In this document: in pieces, positions 60,324 to 64,000 of the stretch
Layout of the letters: each line of letters begins with the position of its first letter
How positions within the stretch are numbered: the first letter of the stretch is position 1
Source: Flavobacterium noncentrifugens
GTDB taxonomy: Bacteria > Bacteroidota > Bacteroidia > Flavobacteriales > Flavobacteriaceae
Assembly: GCF_900100375.1 (NCBI RefSeq)
Contig: NZ_FNEZ01000002.1
Location: forward strand, 558,001 to 622,000
Reading direction: 5' to 3'
DNA: 64,000 bases
Made by a program: the position numbers and the translations under genes
Notes under the pieces: model-generated
Databases searched by the model: none
What the model saw: only the letters and a program-made list of their open reading frames with translations
Told to the model about the DNA's origin: nothing

Positions 60324-62138
60324 TTATTTATCGAAATACAGGTAGCCGTTTAAAGGCTGCGGATAATCCGGATCGTTGAGTTCCAGTATGTAAAAATACG
60401 TGCCGTCGGGAACTCTGCCACCTGAAACGACCAGGCCTTTTACAGCATCTCCATCCCAATCCGGCGAATTGTTATTGCCGGTCCAAAGCAATTTTCCCCA
60501 GCGGTTGTACACTGAAAGCTTGAAATTGACAAAAATATCCCGAAGCCCTTTAATGTAGAAATAGTCATTAAGGCCGTCGTTGTTGGCAGAAATGTAATTG
60601 TAAACGGTTGGTGGACAATTTTTTACAACCAATGCAAATGAGGTAACCGTATGGCAAACTCCTTTGTCAATCCGCACAAAAATTTCCTGTGAGCTTGCGG
60701 CATTGTAGTGACTGGTATTGGCAATTGCATTTGTCTGGTTTTCTGCATCTTCGCGCGTTGGATAGAAAGAAATCCTGTCGGCCGGATCAATCCTGATCAA
60801 ATCTGCATACCCTGAAAAGTCGAATGTTCCTTTTGTAAAACCTTCATTGCAGGCATTCGGGCCTTGTACGATATTAAATTCAGGCAATGGCAAAAGGGTA
60901 GCGGGAAGTTCAAAACCATTATTGGTTTCATTAATTTCAGTAACAGTCCCATTTCCGGAACCATTGTCATCTGCAACTGCTTTAAGCATAAAATCATCAG
61001 GGAGATCATCAGGAAGCGTTAATATGATTTGTCCGTTTTCGTGGCCACCAATCGGGATCGGAATTAATGTAAAAGTGGTTTGGATAAAACGCCCGTCGGC
61101 AAAAAATGAAACCGGAACATGTGCAGGAAGTTCTTTGGTCGAATTTAAATTGGATACCGTATAATCAACCACGATCTGCCTGCTGCCGCAACTGGAGACT
61201 ACATTACTGATAACAATTGTCGCATCGGGCAAGTTGTTGTTCAGCTTGGTCACAATCGTACTGATCATCACATAATCGGCGCTTGACGACAGTTTTATCG
61301 TGGCACTCTGATCTCCGGGATGCACATAATCAGCAATATCATATACATCAAGATCCATATTGTACAAACTATCCGATTGCGTAAAAGTATTGGTTCCGTT
61401 AAACGCATTCGTTTCGGGATTTAAGGGCAAATTGCTAAGAATGTGGTCGTTTACGCTTAGCGTTTCCCCATCACTCAGGCCCTGATCGCCTTCCCAGGCC
61501 ACAAAACCAATTTGTGCTCCGGTCGTATTAATAACATTTAGGTCGGATAAAGAAATAATGATGTTTTCAGGAATGCTTTGCAATCCGTCATAAATATTGA
61601 GTTGGTTTACAGGAAGCAGGTCATTTTTATAAACAATCACAATCGCCCAGCCTGCAAAATTCGTCCGGTTGCTGCAATACAATGTGATGTTGGCGTTTAC
61701 ATCGAGGTCGGATAAAGTGTAAGTGCCGTTTCCTGTAGCCGAGACAATCGAAGTCACATCTGTAAAAGCACAAAAAAAAGGACGTGGACGGTTGTCGGTA
61801 CTAATCTGGGTTTTGCTGAAAGTCCGCTGTGGCGTAATATCTAATCCATTGAGCCTGACATTAAAATCGCCCGTGCCGGAACCTGCCCAGTATAAAAATG
61901 CACTTTGGACTTCGTTACCTGGCGGAAGATTTAAATCAGCACTTGAAATCGTTGGGACTGTACAAAAATTAACCTGGTTGTTTTCTGCCGGATTCATGGT
62001 GTTCCCGACGAAAATAAAATCGTAACGGCCATTGAATTGTTCATACAAAGAAACATCCTGGGCCGAAATTTTCAGGGAAAACAAACCGAACAAAATAAAT
62101 AAACAATATTGTAGTTTTAATCTCACGGCTTTTAGCAT
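60324..62138 (-). CDS. T9SS type B (gliding-motility-associated C-terminal) exported protein
   Basis: The 604-residue protein has a signal-like N-terminus (MLKAVRLKLQYCLFILFGLFSLKISAQ). Several Ig/beta-sandwich domains follow (QVNFCTVPTISSADLNLPPG, YADLIRIDPADRISFYPT). The C-terminus is the CHU_C / T9SS type B sorting domain: ISANNDGLNDYFYIKGL, LSVYNRWGKLLW, ending DGTYFYILELN. It is probably carried to the cell surface by the type IX system. It might act in adhesion or gliding; no enzymatic motif is seen. Confidence 0.9.
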   Translation of the reverse strand: MLKAVRLKLQYCLFILFGLFSLKISAQDVSLYEQFNGRYDFIFVGNTMNPAENNQVNFCTVPTISSADLNLPPGNEVQSAFLYWAGSGTGDFNVRLNGLDITPQRTFSKTQISTDNRPRPFFCAFTDVTSIVSATGNGTYTLSDLDVNANITLYCSNRTNFAGWAIVIVYKNDLLPVNQLNIYDGLQSIPENIIISLSDLNVINTTGAQIGFVAWEGDQGLSDGETLSVNDHILSNLPLNPETNAFNGTNTFTQSDSLYNMDLDVYDIADYVHPGDQSATIKLSSSADYVMISTIVTKLNNNLPDATIVISNVVSSCGSRQIVVDYTVSNLNSTKELPAHVPVSFFADGRFIQTTFTLIPIPIGGHENGQIILTLPDDLPDDFMLKAVADDNGSGNGTVTEINETNNGFELPATLLPLPEFNIVQGPNACNEGFTKGTFDFSGYADLIRIDPADRISFYPTREDAENQTNAIANTSHYNAASSQEIFVRIDKGVCHTVTSFALVVKNCPPTVYNYISANNDGLNDYFYIKGLRDIFVNFKLSVYNRWGKLLWTGNNNSPDWDGDAVKGLVVSGGRVPDGTYFYILELNDPDYPQPLNGYLYFDK

Positions 62139-62175
62139 TAAACCTGCTAAAGTTAGGCAATATATTTTAAATCGC

Positions 62176-62183
62176 TAATTTTG
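62176..62183 (+). promoter_or_regulatory. -7 element upstream of the FemAB-like gene
   Basis: TAATTTTG fits TAnnTTTG; it lies about 58 bases before the GTG start at 62242, divergent from the T9SS gene. Confidence 0.4.
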
Positions 62184-62241
62184 GAGATTACCGATTTGTT
62201 AGCAATAAAATGTTTAATTTTCGCAATATTTAAAAGCAGGA

Positions 62242-63219
62242 GTGAAAAATTACACCGTCAGAACATACGAACCCTCAGATCATACGCAATGGAATGCTTT
62301 TGTAAGCAAAGCTAAAAATGCTACTTTCTTGTTTTACAGGGATTTTATGGAATACCATTCAGATCGTTTTTCCGATTTTTCGATGCTTGTTTTTGAAGGG
62401 GAAAAACTCATTTCGATCCTTCCGGCAAATAGGTCGGAAGATGCTGTTTTTTCACATCAGGGACTCACTTATGGCGGTTTTGTATTTGACGAAAATATCA
62501 AACTGGGTAAGGTGCTGGAAGTTTGCCGTGCGGTTCTTTTCTTTTTGGATCAGAATAAAATTAGCTTGTTGCAGATTAAAATGATTCCCGAAATGTACAA
62601 CAGTATGCTTTCAGAAGACATCAAATATGCATTTTTTCTAACGGATTCCAAGCTGATTCGACGCGATTGCCTAGCGGTGATCGATCTTTCAAAGCCGTTT
62701 TCTGCAACCAAATCACGAAGGCAAAGCATCCGCCATGGAGCTGCAAACGGACTGGAAATTCGCGAGGAAGCCGAATTTGATTTTTTCTGGAATGACGTCC
62801 TGATTCCGAACCTGCATAAAAAGCACCAATCAAAACCGGTTCATACTTTGGAAGAAATCAAGAAACTACAACAACTTTTTCCTCAAAACATCAGACATTT
62901 TAATGTCTATCATAAAGGAAATATCGTAGCCGGAACGACGTTGTTTATTACCGAAAATGTCGTGCATCCACAATATATTTCTGCTGATGCGCAGAAGAAC
63001 GAGCTTGAAAGCCTCGATTATTTATATGATTATCTGATAAGTGAAATTTCCAAAGGGAAAAATTATTTTGACTTCGGGCCTTCGCACGAGCAAAACGGAA
63101 AAAAAATCAACAACGGCATTTTATTCTGGAAAGAAAGTTTTGGAGCGAAAATCACCGTTCAGGATTTTTATGAAATCAACACCAGCCGGTTTTCAACGCT
63201 TGACAACATTCTAATATGA
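62242..63219 (+). CDS. FemAB/BioF2-like GNAT-fold acyltransferase
   Basis: The GTG at 62242 gives 325 residues with no signal peptide. The double-GNAT fold is suggested by [46 protein letters not shown] and [30 protein letters not shown]. The C-terminal [29 protein letters not shown] is the typical FemAB-like ending. Related proteins are common in surface-glycan clusters. Its stop overlaps the next start as ATGA, so it is coupled to the sugar aminotransferase and may acylate the amino sugar it makes. This pairing is an inference. Confidence 0.82.
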   Translation: MKNYTVRTYEPSDHTQWNAFVSKAKNATFLFYRDFMEYHSDRFSDFSMLVFEGEKLISILPANRSEDAVFSHQGLTYGGFVFDENIKLGKVLEVCRAVLFFLDQNKISLLQIKMIPEMYNSMLSEDIKYAFFLTDSKLIRRDCLAVIDLSKPFSATKSRRQSIRHGAANGLEIREEAEFDFFWNDVLIPNLHKKHQSKPVHTLEEIKKLQQLFPQNIRHFNVYHKGNIVAGTTLFITENVVHPQYISADAQKNELESLDYLYDYLISEISKGKNYFDFGPSHEQNGKKINNGILFWKESFGAKITVQDFYEINTSRFSTLDNILI

Positions 63220-64000
63220 TCCCATTTCTCGACCTCCATAAAGTTAACCTGCCTTACAACGAGGCGTTTCTGCACAAAACCAAAAGCTTTTTAGACAAAG
63301 GCTGGTACATTCTTGGCGATGAGGTCAAAATATTTGAAAGGGATTTTGCGGAGTATTGCGGAACAAACTACTGTATCGGAACAGCCAACGGACTCGATGC
63401 ATTGGTGCTCATTTTCAAAGCGTATATTACATTAGGGAAACTCAAAAAAGGCGATGAGGTCATCGTGCCGGCAAACACTTACATTGCGAGCATACTTGCG
63501 GTGCTTCAGGCCGATTTGGTTCCGGTTCCGGTCGAGCCGAAAATAGGGACACTTAACATCGACCCAGATCTGATTTCCGAAAAGATCACCAGTAAAACCG
63601 CGGCAATCCTTGCCGTACATTTATACGGGCAACTTGCCGATATGGATGCGATCAACAACATTGCAAAACAAAACGGATTGCTCGTCATTGAAGATGCAGC
63701 CCAGGCTCACGGCGCAGAAAATACCGAAGGTTTCAAAGCCGGAAATTTATCGGATGCGGCCGGATTTAGCTTTTACCCGAGTAAAAACCTTGGCGCTTTG
63801 GGCGATGCCGGAGCCGTTACGACAAACGATCCCGAGCTGGCGAAAATGGTTGCTTCACTTCGGAATTATGGTTCAGAAAAAAGATATTACAACGACTACA
63901 TTGGTTGCAATAGTCGATTGGACGAGCTTCAGGCTGCTTTTTTAAACATCAAATTACCAAATCTTGATGCTGAAAATCTCCAGCGAAAGATCATAGCAAA
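63216..64000 (+). CDS. DegT/DnrJ/EryC1/StrS-family sugar aminotransferase (3' end outside window)
   Basis: The ATG at 63216 overlaps the preceding stop as ATGA. The frame stays open to the window end, giving 261 residues of a likely 360-370. It begins [22 protein letters not shown] landmarks are [44 protein letters not shown] and [16 protein letters not shown], with the Schiff-base lysine in the last. The tail [25 protein letters not shown] is typical of the FdtB/QdtB-type branch, which makes 3-amino-3,6-dideoxy-hexoses. It is probably the second gene of a glycan cluster that continues beyond 64 kb. Confidence 0.93.
   Translation, partial: MIPFLDLHKVNLPYNEAFLHKTKSFLDKGWYILGDEVKIFERDFAEYCGTNYCIGTANGLDALVLIFKAYITLGKLKKGDEVIVPANTYIASILAVLQADLVPVPVEPKIGTLNIDPDLISEKITSKTAAILAVHLYGQLADMDAINNIAKQNGLLVIEDAAQAHGAENTEGFKAGNLSDAAGFSFYPSKNLGALGDAGAVTTNDPELAKMVASLRNYGSEKRYYNDYIGCNSRLDELQAAFLNIKLPNLDAENLQRKIIA

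Noticed and set aside
1..64000. tRNA, rRNA, CRISPR arrays, prophage or insertion sequence
   Set aside because: I looked for cloverleaf-like spacers, regularly spaced direct repeats, transposase and integrase motifs and found none.

Overview
The window looks like a chromosomal segment of a Flavobacteriaceae bacterium, most likely Flavobacterium or a close relative. Evidence: three cargo proteins with type IX secretion tails (two type A, one type B gliding-motility-associated), a TonB receptor with an N-terminal carboxypeptidase-regulatory-like domain, families largely confined to Bacteroidetes (2TM domain, DUF5606, OstA-like, DUF349), promoter elements of the TAnnTTTG type, and moderate to low GC with AT-rich spacers. 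I saw no tRNA, rRNA, CRISPR array, prophage or insertion sequence.

Layout. 1-8.3 kb: the 3' end of a CorA-type transporter, an outer-membrane barrel protein, a TonB receptor, two small exported proteins, then a LytS/LytTR-type signalling cluster in which a histidine kinase carries a C-terminal 2TM domain and is followed by two stand-alone 2TM proteins and the response regulator. 8.3-23.0 kb: CsbD, heme A synthase, CCA-adding enzyme and Sua5/YrdC, then a long minus-strand glycan operon (one GT4, four GT2, a CgeB-like protein, an FkbM methyltransferase), a plus-strand Kdo/heptose-kinase-like gene, a GT9-GT2 fusion and an LTA-synthase-like sulfatase-fold enzyme. These genes probably build and decorate lipopolysaccharide core or a cell-surface glycan.

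23.0-38.5 kb: housekeeping genes (dapD, ruvX, mqo, def, mazG), an AlkZ-like winged-helix protein, a HAD phosphatase, a FUSC-family membrane protein, a large mosaic T9SS protein and several unknown small proteins. 38.5-56.4 kb: DUF349 protein, aroE, TPR protein, class III aminotransferase, OstA-like protein, a secreted GH13 amylase, purA, a Fur-family regulator, a YdeI/DUF1905 protein, relA/spoT, a serine hydrolase and a SpoU/TrmH methyltransferase. 56.4-64.0 kb: a T9SS subtilisin, a TRIC/UPF0126 channel, a type B T9SS protein, then a FemAB/GNAT-like protein translationally coupled to a DegT/DnrJ-type sugar aminotransferase cut off by the window end. That last pair suggests that another surface-glycan cluster continues beyond 64 kb.

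The most interesting non-coding content is a family of about 80-150 nt interspersed hairpin elements (six copies, two subtypes). Their terminal stems differ in sequence but are conserved in pairing, and they lie in both orientations relative to neighbouring genes. One lies against the 5' end of the YdeI-like gene, and a separate roughly 30-nt mini-element occurs both inside one copy and inside the 3' end of the fur-like gene. The other candidate worth attention is the 2TM-kinase cluster.
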